Of a DNA stretch of 5,021 nucleotides, positions 1 to 5,021 are shown piece after piece. This DNA is from a bacterium (GTDB lineage: Bacteria; Cyanobacteriota; Sericytochromatia; S15B-MN24; VGJW01), in NCBI GenBank assembly GCA_021790035.1, contig JAJYIO010000246.1:1-5021 (forward strand), given 5' to 3'. The notes under the pieces are model-generated. The model was not told the origin of the DNA. It saw only the letters and a list, made by a program, of their open reading frames with translations, and did not search any database. The position numbers and the translations under genes were made by a program. Numbering within the stretch: position 1 is the stretch's first letter; each line of letters begins with the position of its first letter.

Positions 1-1955
1 ACCGTCGGCGGCACGTAGCCGTGGTCCATCCGGCGATAGTCGTAATCCCGCACCAGGTCGGCAGCATAACCGAGCCGGTGCGCCAACTCGCTGACGAACG
101 ACGAATTGGCGCAATCCATGGCCTCGACGGCGGCGGCCAGCTCGCGCAGGCGGTGCTTGAGTCCCCCGACGCTCATGGGCGACATGGCCCGCGGCAGCCG
201 GCCGGTTCGCCTCGCGGGCCCGGCCCGGTGGACCGTCCGGGGCCACGTCCGCATCACGTGTGCCAGCTCCGAGGTCATCACCCGAGCAGCGGCGATCGTC
301 CCCCAGTCGCCGCTCGGAAACTCCTGGAGTCGAAGATAGCTTCCGAGCGTCTCGCCCAGCTCCTGGTGTGCCGCCGCGAGGAGGTTTCGCTGCGGGATCA
401 CCGCCGGCAGGCGAAAGGGCCCGCGGGCGAGCTCGTCGAGCATGGAATCGTTCATGTGCGAAAGGGAGAAGAGGAAGATTCCCGCAGAACCGTGCGCCCT
501 TGCGGCACGGATCTCGGCCAGCAGGTCGCGGCGCGGGTGCGCCATCTTGAAGACGCCAAGGATCGGATACATCAGGGTCTGGCGCCGGTCGTCGTCGGTC
601 TCCTGGTCGATCCAGCGGCCGAGTTCGGTGGGATCGGTGCTGTAGAGCATCTCGGCGGTGAAGGTGGTCCAGTTGTTGTCCGCCCAGTTCCGCCAGTCCT
701 GGAGCTTGGTCTGACGCGAGTACCACTCGTCTCGGAAGGTGGCCACGCCAAGCTCCATGGGACGCTTTTGCTGCGCCAGCAGGTCGTGGACCATCCGGAC
801 GGTGCGATCCACCTTGTCTTCCCGCCAGAGCTGGTAATCGCGGGCAAGTTCCGCAGACAGCCGGATATCCCCGGAGGCGTCGGACGAGGCGAACAGCCGA
901 CGCTGCTGGAAGTCGAGCTTCTCCAGGGCGAACATCGTGCGGCTGGTCCAGTCATCGGGCGTGCGCTCGTCGTACCGGATGTAGTCGAGAAAGACCCCGT
1001 CGACGTCATAGCGATGGACCAGCTCGGCGATCTCGTCGTGCACGAACTGGCGAGCCAGAGGGTTAGCCGGCGACATGAAGCGCGGCTTGACCGTGCCCTC
1101 GGCTCGCGACGCCAGATCGGGGTACCGCGACAGGACCGGATTGCCGTAGTCGTGGGTGGCGTCGTAGCTGCGGACGCGGAACGTCCAGACCCAGGGCACG
1201 ACCTCCATTCCCCGGCGGTGCGCCTCCGAGATCAGGGCGGGCAGGATGTCGGGGGCCGCCGCGAAGGACGGATCGCGCTCCAGGATGGCCGAAGGATAGA
1301 TCGCATATCCCCGCCGGATCACCTCGGGAAGCAAGAGGTTGAAATGGGCATCGGCCAGGCGATCGACGAGCTGGCGCACGGCGTCGGGCGTCTTGGGCAG
1401 GGAACCGGCGTCGAGCAAGATGCCACGCGCCTCTACGGTACGCGACGGAGTGAGCGCCAGCTCGCCCTCGTGCAGGCTGAACCCGGCCAGATCGGCCCAT
1501 AGCTTGGCACCAGCGAGATCCTGGCCGACCTGGCGCAGGCGATCGGCCTCGGCCAGATACCGGCGGGCGAACACCTCGTCCTGCCGTACGCTCGCGAAGG
1601 GGACGTCCAGGGCGGCCTCGCGCGCATAGCGCAGATCGTGGTCCAGGGCGTCGGCGCGCGCCTTGAGCTCGCTCAGCCGATCCCCGAGGGCCCACCACGG
1701 CTCCACCGGGTTGGGCGGCGCCGGCGGCGCCGGGACGCTCTGCTCCTCGTCCGGAGGACCGTCGTACGGGGCCGGCAGCGGTTCGAGGCGCGCTCCTGGC
1801 ATGGGCAGGTTCAGGGCCGGAAGATTGGCCCCGGCAACGGCGCTCACGCGGACCGGGCCGAGCGATCGGGCACGAGCCGCCGGAGACCCGGCGAAAAATG
1901 CCGCCAGCGCAACGATCAGCGCGGCGGTATGGGGCGATGAATGCCTCGACACCAC
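1..1955 (-). CDS. Secreted family-10-like glycosyl hydrolase (GHL10/DUF187), 3' end beyond window
   Basis: Translating the minus strand from GTG at 1955 gives 651 residues with no stop before the left edge. Residues 1-29 form a Sec signal peptide: Arg/His n-region, hydrophobic core ALIVALAAFFAG, likely cleavage after A-R-A (27-29). A Pro-rich linker (about 45-90) and a charged, helix-prone segment (about 92-165) follow. The GHL10 barrel spans about 172-515. It begins EARGILLD, then HFNLLLPE (N206), HRRGMEVVPWVW (246-257), SPANP (295-299), YDVDGVFLDYIRYD (316-329, with D324), QDWRNWADNNW, AEMLYST and GIFLFSLSHMND (from 492). That order matches the family, whose characterised members (such as E. 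coli DigH) cleave glycans, including peptidoglycan strands. At least 130 further residues form an Ala/Leu/Arg-rich helical extension of unknown role. Substrate is not readable from sequence. The GTG was chosen because the signal peptide starts there; GTG 1952 is equivalent and GTG 2024 would add 23 residues. The Shine-Dalgarno is weak (AGG, 10 nt upstream). Confidence 0.88.
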   Translation of the reverse strand, partial: MVSRHSSPHTAALIVALAAFFAGSPAARARSLGPVRVSAVAGANLPALNLPMPGARLEPLPAPYDGPPDEEQSVPAPPAPPNPVEPWWALGDRLSELKARADALDHDLRYAREAALDVPFASVRQDEVFARRYLAEADRLRQVGQDLAGAKLWADLAGFSLHEGELALTPSRTVEARGILLDAGSLPKTPDAVRQLVDRLADAHFNLLLPEVIRRGYAIYPSAILERDPSFAAAPDILPALISEAHRRGMEVVPWVWTFRVRSYDATHDYGNPVLSRYPDLASRAEGTVKPRFMSPANPLARQFVHDEIAELVHRYDVDGVFLDYIRYDERTPDDWTSRTMFALEKLDFQQRRLFASSDASGDIRLSAELARDYQLWREDKVDRTVRMVHDLLAQQKRPMELGVATFRDEWYSRQTKLQDWRNWADNNWTTFTAEMLYSTDPTELGRWIDQETDDDRRQTLMYPILGVFKMAHPRRDLLAEIRAARAHGSAGIFLFSLSHMNDSMLDELARGPFRLPAVIPQRNLLAAAHQELGETLGSYLRLQEFPSGDWGTIAAARVMTSELAHVMRTWPRTVHRAGPARRTGRLPRAMSPMSVGGLKHRLRELAAAVEAMDCANSSFVSELAHRLGYAADLVRDYDYRRMDHGYVPPT

Positions 1956-2023
1956 TCGATTCGGACCTGGTAGGGACGACTCTAGCCTATGCGATATAGA
2001 GCCCCACGCGCCGTTACCGGACA

Positions 2024-2036
2024 CACAGAGACTGTG
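2024..2036. repeat. 13-bp palindrome CACAG-AGA-CTGTG
   Basis: Perfect 5-bp inverted arms flank a 3-nt centre. It lies about 70 bp upstream of the hydrolase start, close to where a repressor or activator of that gene could bind. No regulator family can be named, and an arm of this length can arise by chance. Confidence 0.25.
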
Positions 2037-2062
2037 AATCTTTCCAAAGCACGCCAGCTACC

Positions 2063-2093
2063 CGGTTAGCGCCGCCAGCCGGTGCGCGAACCG
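2063..2093. other. Imperfect stem-loop in the divergent region
   Basis: Outer stem CGGTT (2063-2067) with AACCG (2089-2093) and inner stem GCGCC (2069-2073) with GGTGC (2081-2085, one G-U pair), separated by a 1x3 internal loop and closed by the 7-nt loop GCCAGCC. No T run follows on either strand, so it does not look like an intrinsic terminator. It lies upstream of the proposed phosphatase promoter, so it would not be part of that leader transcript. Its role is unknown. Confidence 0.3.
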
Positions 2094-2225
2094 CATCCTT
2101 CCCGTGAAATTTTCGCCATCTCGACAGCCAGGCAGCGAAACCTGCCCTCGGCCGAGAGCAGCGCGGGAGGATCGAAGTTTCCGTCGGGTGGCAGCATGCC
2201 TGTCCAGATCCGGGAAACTTGTGGG

Positions 2226-2255
2226 TTGACTCGAGATCGCCAGCGCCCTTATCGT
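2226..2255 (+). promoter_or_regulatory. Candidate sigma70-type promoter for the phosphatase gene
   Basis: TTGACT (2226-2231, five of six matches to TTGACA) is followed after 18 bp by TATCGT (2250-2255, four of six matches to TATAAT). Transcription would begin near 2262, giving a leader of roughly 80 nt before the GTG at 2343. This also argues against translation starting at the in-frame ATG 2196, which lies upstream of the promoter. Judged by eye only. Confidence 0.4.
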
Positions 2256-2332
2256 CGAGAGCAAGGAGCCGTTGCCCGTGGGTCCGGAGGAGCTAGCCCG
2301 GCCACCTTCGATGCGCTCCAGGTCCGATCCCG

Positions 2333-2337
2333 GGAGG
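2333..2337 (+). promoter_or_regulatory. Ribosome binding site GGAGG
   Basis: GGAGG lies 5 nt before GTG 2343. It supports that codon over the more upstream in-frame starts GTG 2082 and ATG 2196, neither of which has a comparable site. The choice trims 87 residues from the longest open frame. Confidence 0.65.
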
Positions 2338-2342
2338 CCAAG

Positions 2343-3887
2343 GTGCCCACCTCTCCTGACGATCCCGACGCGAGCCGGCCCCTTCACCTGATCATCGTGG
2401 ACGGGCTCAACCCCCGCCTGCTCGATCAGGAGCTCGGGGCCCGCCGCCTGCCGGCGCTCGCCCACCTCATCTCGCGAGGGGTGCTCCTCGAGGCCACGTC
2501 GGTCTTCCCTACCGTGACCCCCACTTGCCTCGCGAGCCTGGCGACCGGGTGCACGCCGGACCAGCACGGCATCCACGGCATCGTGTGGTGGAATCTTCAG
2601 GAGGAGCGCTACGTCTCGTACTGGCCCTCCCCGCAGACGCTGCTGGCGGGGACCTTCGGGCAGGTCATGCGAGATATCCTGCAAAATCTCAACACGAGCC
2701 ACCTGGCGCGATCGGCGACCACCGTGTTCGAGCGGCTCGAAGCCGCGGGGGTCGATTCGGCCTGCGTCAACTTCCCGATCAGCCGCGGCCCATATCAGCG
2801 CCGAGCCCACATTCCCCTGCTCATGGCGCTGCTGGGGTCCTTGCCGGCCAGGGTGGCAATGTCCGGGCCCCGCCGACATTACGCCGGCGATCTCCTGCGG
2901 CCCTCGCTCTCGCTGCCCCGCGGAGTCCTGGGCCGGTACGGGATCTCGGATGCCCGGGCCACCCGGTTCACGCGGCGGGTCGTCAAGCGTCACGAGGCTC
3001 GGTTCGTGCTGACGTACCTTCCCGACAACGATCTCTACTCGCACCGGTGGGGGCCGATGAACGTGGGCAGGGAACTTCACACCATCGATCGCCGCATCGG
3101 CCAGATGATGGCCTCCTACGGGTCTTTCGACGACGCCACGAACCAGGCGCGCTGGATCGTGATAGGCGACCACGCCCAGAGCGACGTCGGGGGATTCGAC
3201 GGTTACAGCGTCAACGTTTACCGTGCCTTCCGCGACCTGCTGCCTGTCCCGTTCGGCCGCAAGGGGCTGCGCGGCGGGCCGTACGATCTCGCGATCTCCC
3301 CCAATGACCGCAGCGCCCTGATCACGACCCCGAACGCGCTGGCGCGCCAGCGTGCCATCGCCGAGCTGCTGCAGTGGCCGTCGGTCGACCGGCTCATCGG
3401 ACGGGAATCCGAAGGCTGGTTCTGGGTGCAGGATCCCGCCACCCTCGGCTCGCTGCGGTTCAGGCACGGAGGCCCCTGGCAGGACGTGCGCGGCGGCAGG
3501 TGGGAGATCGAGGGCGATCCGGGGGTTCTCGATCTCCGGCAGGAGGGCTCCACCCTGCACGACGGCGTCTTTCCCGATGCGCTCTTCCGCATCGCCGGCT
3601 CGCCCCCGAGCTCCGACCTCATCGCCACGGCGCGCCCGGGCTGGGAGTTCTCGACAGGCTTCACGATGGGCCACGGCAACCACGGCTCGCTGCGCGCCGA
3701 GGACTCGATCACCGCGCTCATCTCGGCGGGGGTGACGTTTCCGGCTCACCCCCGCATCACGGACGTCCTGCCGGCCATCCTGGAGGCCTTCGGGCTGGAG
3801 CGGCCTGACTGCAGCGACGACGGCAGGCCCCGGGCAAGCCGGGTCAGGCCAGACGGAGAACCCTTGCAGCACCCGACGGTGCCCTGA
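2343..3887 (+). CDS. Alkaline phosphatase superfamily protein, type I phosphodiesterase/nucleotide pyrophosphatase-like
   Basis: From GTG 2343 the product has 514 residues. The metal-dependent phosphoesterase motifs appear in family order: HLIIVDG (metal ligand D20); FPTVTPTCLASLATGCTPDQ (55-74) followed by HGI, which aligns without gaps to the NPP nucleophile motif and places T59 at the nucleophile; YLPDNDLYSH (D230, H234); IVIGDHAQ (D276, H277); and GHGNHG (H447, possibly H444). A two-metal site hydrolysing phosphomonoesters or phosphodiesters is therefore expected; the substrate is unknown. No signal peptide or membrane segment is visible, so it is probably cytosolic, unlike many exported relatives. 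Residues about 320-440, between the last two motifs, contain a Trp-rich beta-like segment (WFWVQDP, GGRWEIEGD) that may shape the substrate pocket. The Gly usually found in the SDHG motif is Ala. The gene is monocistronic: divergent from the hydrolase and convergent with the lipoprotein. Confidence 0.87.
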   Translation: MPTSPDDPDASRPLHLIIVDGLNPRLLDQELGARRLPALAHLISRGVLLEATSVFPTVTPTCLASLATGCTPDQHGIHGIVWWNLQEERYVSYWPSPQTLLAGTFGQVMRDILQNLNTSHLARSATTVFERLEAAGVDSACVNFPISRGPYQRRAHIPLLMALLGSLPARVAMSGPRRHYAGDLLRPSLSLPRGVLGRYGISDARATRFTRRVVKRHEARFVLTYLPDNDLYSHRWGPMNVGRELHTIDRRIGQMMASYGSFDDATNQARWIVIGDHAQSDVGGFDGYSVNVYRAFRDLLPVPFGRKGLRGGPYDLAISPNDRSALITTPNALARQRAIAELLQWPSVDRLIGRESEGWFWVQDPATLGSLRFRHGGPWQDVRGGRWEIEGDPGVLDLRQEGSTLHDGVFPDALFRIAGSPPSSDLIATARPGWEFSTGFTMGHGNHGSLRAEDSITALISAGVTFPAHPRITDVLPAILEAFGLERPDCSDDGRPRASRVRPDGEPLQHPTVP

Positions 3888-3925
3888 AGACGCTCGGTTC
3901 GCAGGGATCAGCCCGCGTCAGCGGG
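3869..3925. terminator. GC-rich hairpins at the convergent gene ends, possible terminators
   Basis: Two perfect short hairpins lie around the end of the phosphatase gene. One is GCACC-CGAC-GGTGC (3869-3882), overlapping its last codons. The other is CCCGC-GTCA-GCGGG (3912-3925), 25 bp past its stop and within the 85-bp gap to the converging lipoprotein gene. GCAG (3901-3904) and CTGC (3931-3934) could extend the second stem. Neither strand has a T tract after either stem, so intrinsic termination is unproven and Rho-type termination is equally possible. Confidence 0.3.
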
Positions 3926-3972
3926 AAGGACTGCCTCTGCGCGATCGCGTCCAGGTCGCCGGATCCGCGCCG

Positions 3973-4701
3973 TCAATAACAGCTATAGCCGTCGCGAGAG
4001 ACGGTCAGCGACCCGTAGGGTCCGCTGTAAGACGTGTACGAACTGGAAGTGTCGGTGCAGCCGCTGCTGTAGTACCCGCTGGGCCCGCCGCCGTAGTAAC
4101 TGTTGCCGTAGTAGTTATTGCCGTAGTAGTCGTTCCAGAGGTAGCCGTTATCTGGCTGTTGCCCGTACGACTGCGGCGTGGGCAGAGGAGCCGGGGTGGG
4201 GGTCGGATTGACCGGATCGGTCGCCGTGAGGGTCGTCGAACCGCTGGCGTTGACCGAGAGCGTGAAAGCCCCGGTAACGGCTCCGCCCGACGGCACCGAA
4301 ACGAGGACCGTGACGGCGTAGTTGCCAGCCTGGGCGGGCGGGTTCCAGGAGATGGTCTGCCCCTGTGTCGCACTGAGCGTTCCGCCGGTCGCCGACCAGG
4401 CGTAGCCCGGCACGGCCGCACTATCGACGGCCTCGCACGTCAGGGCGATCGCCTGTCCAGGGCCCGTCACCGTCGTGGGGTTGGCCGCAAGCTTGATGAT
4501 GCTGGGTACGTTGGTGGCCGGATTGGGCGTGGGCGTCGCATAGAGGGCCAAGGGGTCATTGCTAGACGAGTAATCGCTGGCCAGCGTGCCGCCCGAGCCG
4601 ACCAGGCCCGGAGCGCCGGTGAGGACGCAACCAGCCACGAGCGGCAAGAGAGCCATCGCCAGGCCGACCTGCGGGCGCGAAAAAGGATGCACACGAGCCA
4701 T
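3973..4701 (-). CDS. Lipoprotein with Ig/PKD-like domain and Tyr-rich tail
   Basis: ATG 4701 follows a GGAGG site by 8 nt and gives 242 residues; a 55-codon upstream extension of the open frame is rejected. Residues 1-25 are a lipoprotein signal: Arg3 and Arg9, a hydrophobic stretch, then lipobox LVAG-C25. Val26 follows the Cys rather than Asp, so outer-membrane sorting is plausible. A Ser/Gly linker and TPTPNP lead into one beta-sandwich domain, about 66-150. Its pattern (ALTCEAVD, YAWSATGGTLSATQG, ISWNPPAQAGNYAVTVLVSV) is typical of bacterial Ig/PKD-like modules, with C89 and W102 in core positions. A second linker (PTPTPAPLPTP, 166-176) precedes a 64-residue tail carrying 15 Tyr, many Gly, Asn and Ser, three YYG-x-x units and two Cys (215, 241), ending SCY. 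No enzymatic motif is present. A surface adhesion, matrix or structural role is inference only. The downstream phosphatase gene converges on it. Confidence 0.82.
   Translation of the reverse strand: MARVHPFSRPQVGLAMALLPLVAGCVLTGAPGLVGSGGTLASDYSSSNDPLALYATPTPNPATNVPSIIKLAANPTTVTGPGQAIALTCEAVDSAAVPGYAWSATGGTLSATQGQTISWNPPAQAGNYAVTVLVSVPSGGAVTGAFTLSVNASGSTTLTATDPVNPTPTPAPLPTPQSYGQQPDNGYLWNDYYGNNYYGNSYYGGGPSGYYSSGCTDTSSSYTSYSGPYGSLTVSRDGYSCY
4084..4128 (-). repeat. Three 15-bp tandem units encoding YYG-x-x
   Basis: On the minus strand the in-phase units 4128-4114, 4113-4099 and 4098-4084 encode YYGNN, YYGNS and YYGGG. Each opens with TAC TAC GGC, and the units diverge only in the last two codons. 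A fourth YY pair (residues 210-211) follows out of register. The unit is a multiple of three, so copy changes would keep the reading frame. Confidence 0.75.
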
Positions 4702-4709
4702 GAGGACCG

Positions 4710-4714
4710 CCTCC
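4710..4714 (-). promoter_or_regulatory. Ribosome binding site GGAGG of the lipoprotein gene
   Basis: The complement of CCTCC reads GGAGG and ends 8 nt before ATG 4701, an ideal spacing. With the signal peptide it fixes the start and excludes upstream in-frame ATG codons such as the one at 4866. Confidence 0.7.
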
Positions 4715-4728
4715 GAAGAGCCGAGAGC

Positions 4729-4734
4729 ATTATG
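4729..4734 (-). promoter_or_regulatory. Candidate -10 element (CATAAT) of the lipoprotein gene
   Basis: The complement reads CATAAT, five of six matches to the sigma70 -10 consensus. It would put the transcript start about 20 nt before the lipoprotein start codon and leave room for the ribosome site. No good -35 is found at 16-18 bp, so the promoter would be weak, activator-dependent or read by another sigma factor. Confidence 0.3.
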
Positions 4735-4860
4735 ACGTCTCGGCCAGGAATCCCGCACCGGCTTCGACCACGGAGGCAACGACCGACCTCCTGCACCCAA
4801 GACGAGAGCTGACGAGCCGGGGTTCCCCCCCTCCATGGCTAACTTACCCGCGGGCTCCAT

Positions 4861-4889
4861 TTGCACGCGTCGGCCGAGCCACGTATAAG
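4861..4889 (+). promoter_or_regulatory. Candidate promoter for the transporter gene
   Basis: TTGCAC (4861-4866) and TATAAG (4884-4889) are separated by exactly 17 bp. The -10 matches five of six consensus bases; the -35 matches only TTG. A start near 4896 would give a leader of about 70 nt to GTG 4966. It points away from the lipoprotein gene, as the divergent layout requires. Confidence 0.4.
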
Positions 4890-4898
4890 GAAGGGAAC

Positions 4899-4903
4899 GG
4901 AGG
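4899..4903 (+). promoter_or_regulatory. Strong GGAGG whose start codon is unclear
   Basis: This GGAGG has no ATG, GTG or TTG at normal distance. The only in-frame candidate is CTG 4915, 11 nt downstream, which would add 17 residues (SNKPRTGPLGEG and so on) to the transporter. The chosen GTG 4966 instead has GAGGGG (4948-4953) 12 nt upstream, a longer gap than usual. The element may therefore be a real site for a rare CTG start, or coincidence. Confidence 0.3.
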
Positions 4904-4965
4904 ATCGAAAGGCGCTGTCGAACAAACCGAGAACCGGCCCCCTCGGAGAGGGGCTACCCGCCCGG

Positions 4966-5021
4966 GTGCGCGGATTCTCCGAGGTCCTCTCCAACCGGGC
5001 GTTCCTCTCCCTGTGGCTCGC
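4966..5021 (+). CDS. N-terminus of a probable MFS transporter, cut by the right edge
   Basis: Only 18 full codons are present: MRGFSEVLSNRAFLSLWL, with Ala implied by the truncated next codon. The pattern of a short amphipathic segment, then N-R-x-F-L-x-L-W-L/A entering a first membrane helix, is characteristic of major facilitator superfamily drug or solute exporters. Members of that family export or import small molecules across the inner membrane by proton coupling. With so little sequence the substrate cannot be given and another permease class is possible. The frame is open well upstream, so the start is uncertain: GTG 4966 gives the usual short MFS N-terminus, while CTG 4915 or TTG 4861 would lengthen it; TTG 4861 coincides with the candidate -35 and is unlikely. 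It is transcribed divergently from the lipoprotein gene. Confidence 0.55.
   Translation, partial: MRGFSEVLSNRAFLSLWL

Larger units (their letters stand above)
1956..2342. other. Divergent intergenic regulatory region
   Basis: This 387-bp gap separates the two divergently transcribed genes. The frame of the phosphatase stays open upstream to 2082, but its codons there (for example ATT, ACA, CGA, TTT, ACT, TGT, TTG) lack the strong G/C third-position preference of the gene, and the translation resembles no protein, so I treat it as non-coding. It holds a promoter candidate for the plus-strand gene, a hairpin (2063-2093) and a 13-bp palindrome (2024-2036). For the minus-strand hydrolase the best -10 is TATATC (complement of 1993-1998), with no recognisable -35, so that promoter is uncertain. 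I recognise no riboswitch or tRNA here. Confidence 0.6.

Noticed and set aside
21..1502. A 493-codon open frame on the plus strand opposite the hydrolase gene
   Set aside because: It is antisense to the clear GHL10 frame. Its translation has no recognisable domain and is what high-GC DNA produces in shadow frames.
2058..3872. A 604-codon open frame on the minus strand opposite the phosphatase gene
   Set aside because: It covers almost the whole phosphatase gene in antisense, is rich in Arg, Gly, Pro and Asp without domain motifs, and has no supported start. The plus strand carries all the catalytic motifs.
3941..4452. Two GCGATCGC octamers (3941-3948 and 4445-4452), the cyanobacterial HIP1 motif
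   Set aside because: Two copies in 5 kb of GC-rich DNA are too few to claim HIP1 enrichment or assign the lineage.
4735..4860. Possible structured leader or riboswitch between the lipoprotein and transporter genes
   Set aside because: Only a short GGGG-GAA-CCCC hairpin (about 4817-4827) is visible. None of the conserved cores of common riboswitches, such as cyclic di-GMP or cobalamin, could be found on either strand.
2166..4909. Shared 11-mer GGAGGATCGAA at 2166-2176 and 4899-4909
   Set aside because: Both lie in intergenic regions, but a repeated 11-mer is expected by chance in a window of this size, and the flanks do not match.
1..5021. A multi-gene defence, biosynthetic or mobile system
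   Set aside because: The four genes alternate in direction, share no operon and belong to unrelated families. No transposase, integrase, long inverted repeat, CRISPR or toxin-antitoxin pair is seen.

Overview
The window is GC-rich bacterial DNA. It holds two partial genes at the edges and two complete genes between them. The lineage cannot be fixed from the sequence. A lipobox protein with no Asp after its Cys, plus a secreted glycoside-hydrolase-like protein, suggests a diderm (Gram-negative-type) bacterium. Two copies of the octamer GCGATCGC are only a weak hint towards the Cyanobacteria and relatives, because this GC content makes the octamer fairly likely by chance.

Layout from left to right: (1) 1-1955, minus strand, a secreted family-10-like glycosyl hydrolase (GHL10, old DUF187). 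It has its signal peptide and runs off the left edge without a stop. (2) 1956-2342, a divergent non-coding region with a candidate sigma70-type promoter for the next gene, a hairpin and a small palindrome. (3) 2343-3887, plus strand, a complete cytoplasmic alkaline-phosphatase-superfamily (type I phosphodiesterase/nucleotide pyrophosphatase) enzyme with all expected metal-site motifs. (4) 3888-3972, a short convergent gap with GC-rich hairpins. (5) 3973-4701, minus strand, a small lipoprotein with one Ig/PKD-like beta domain, Thr-Pro linkers and a striking Tyr/Gly/Asn-rich tail built partly from a 15-bp tandem repeat. (6) 4702-4965, a second divergent regulatory gap. (7) 4966 to the right edge, plus strand, the first codons of what looks like a major facilitator superfamily transporter.

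Every gene is transcribed separately from its neighbours (divergent, convergent, divergent), so there is no operon and no reason in the layout to link their functions. Two products are exported to the envelope (the GHL10 enzyme and the lipoprotein), one is probably cytosolic, and one is probably an inner-membrane transporter. I see no RNA gene, CRISPR array, insertion sequence or phage feature, and no convincing undescribed multi-gene system. The most unusual item is the Tyr-rich lipoprotein.
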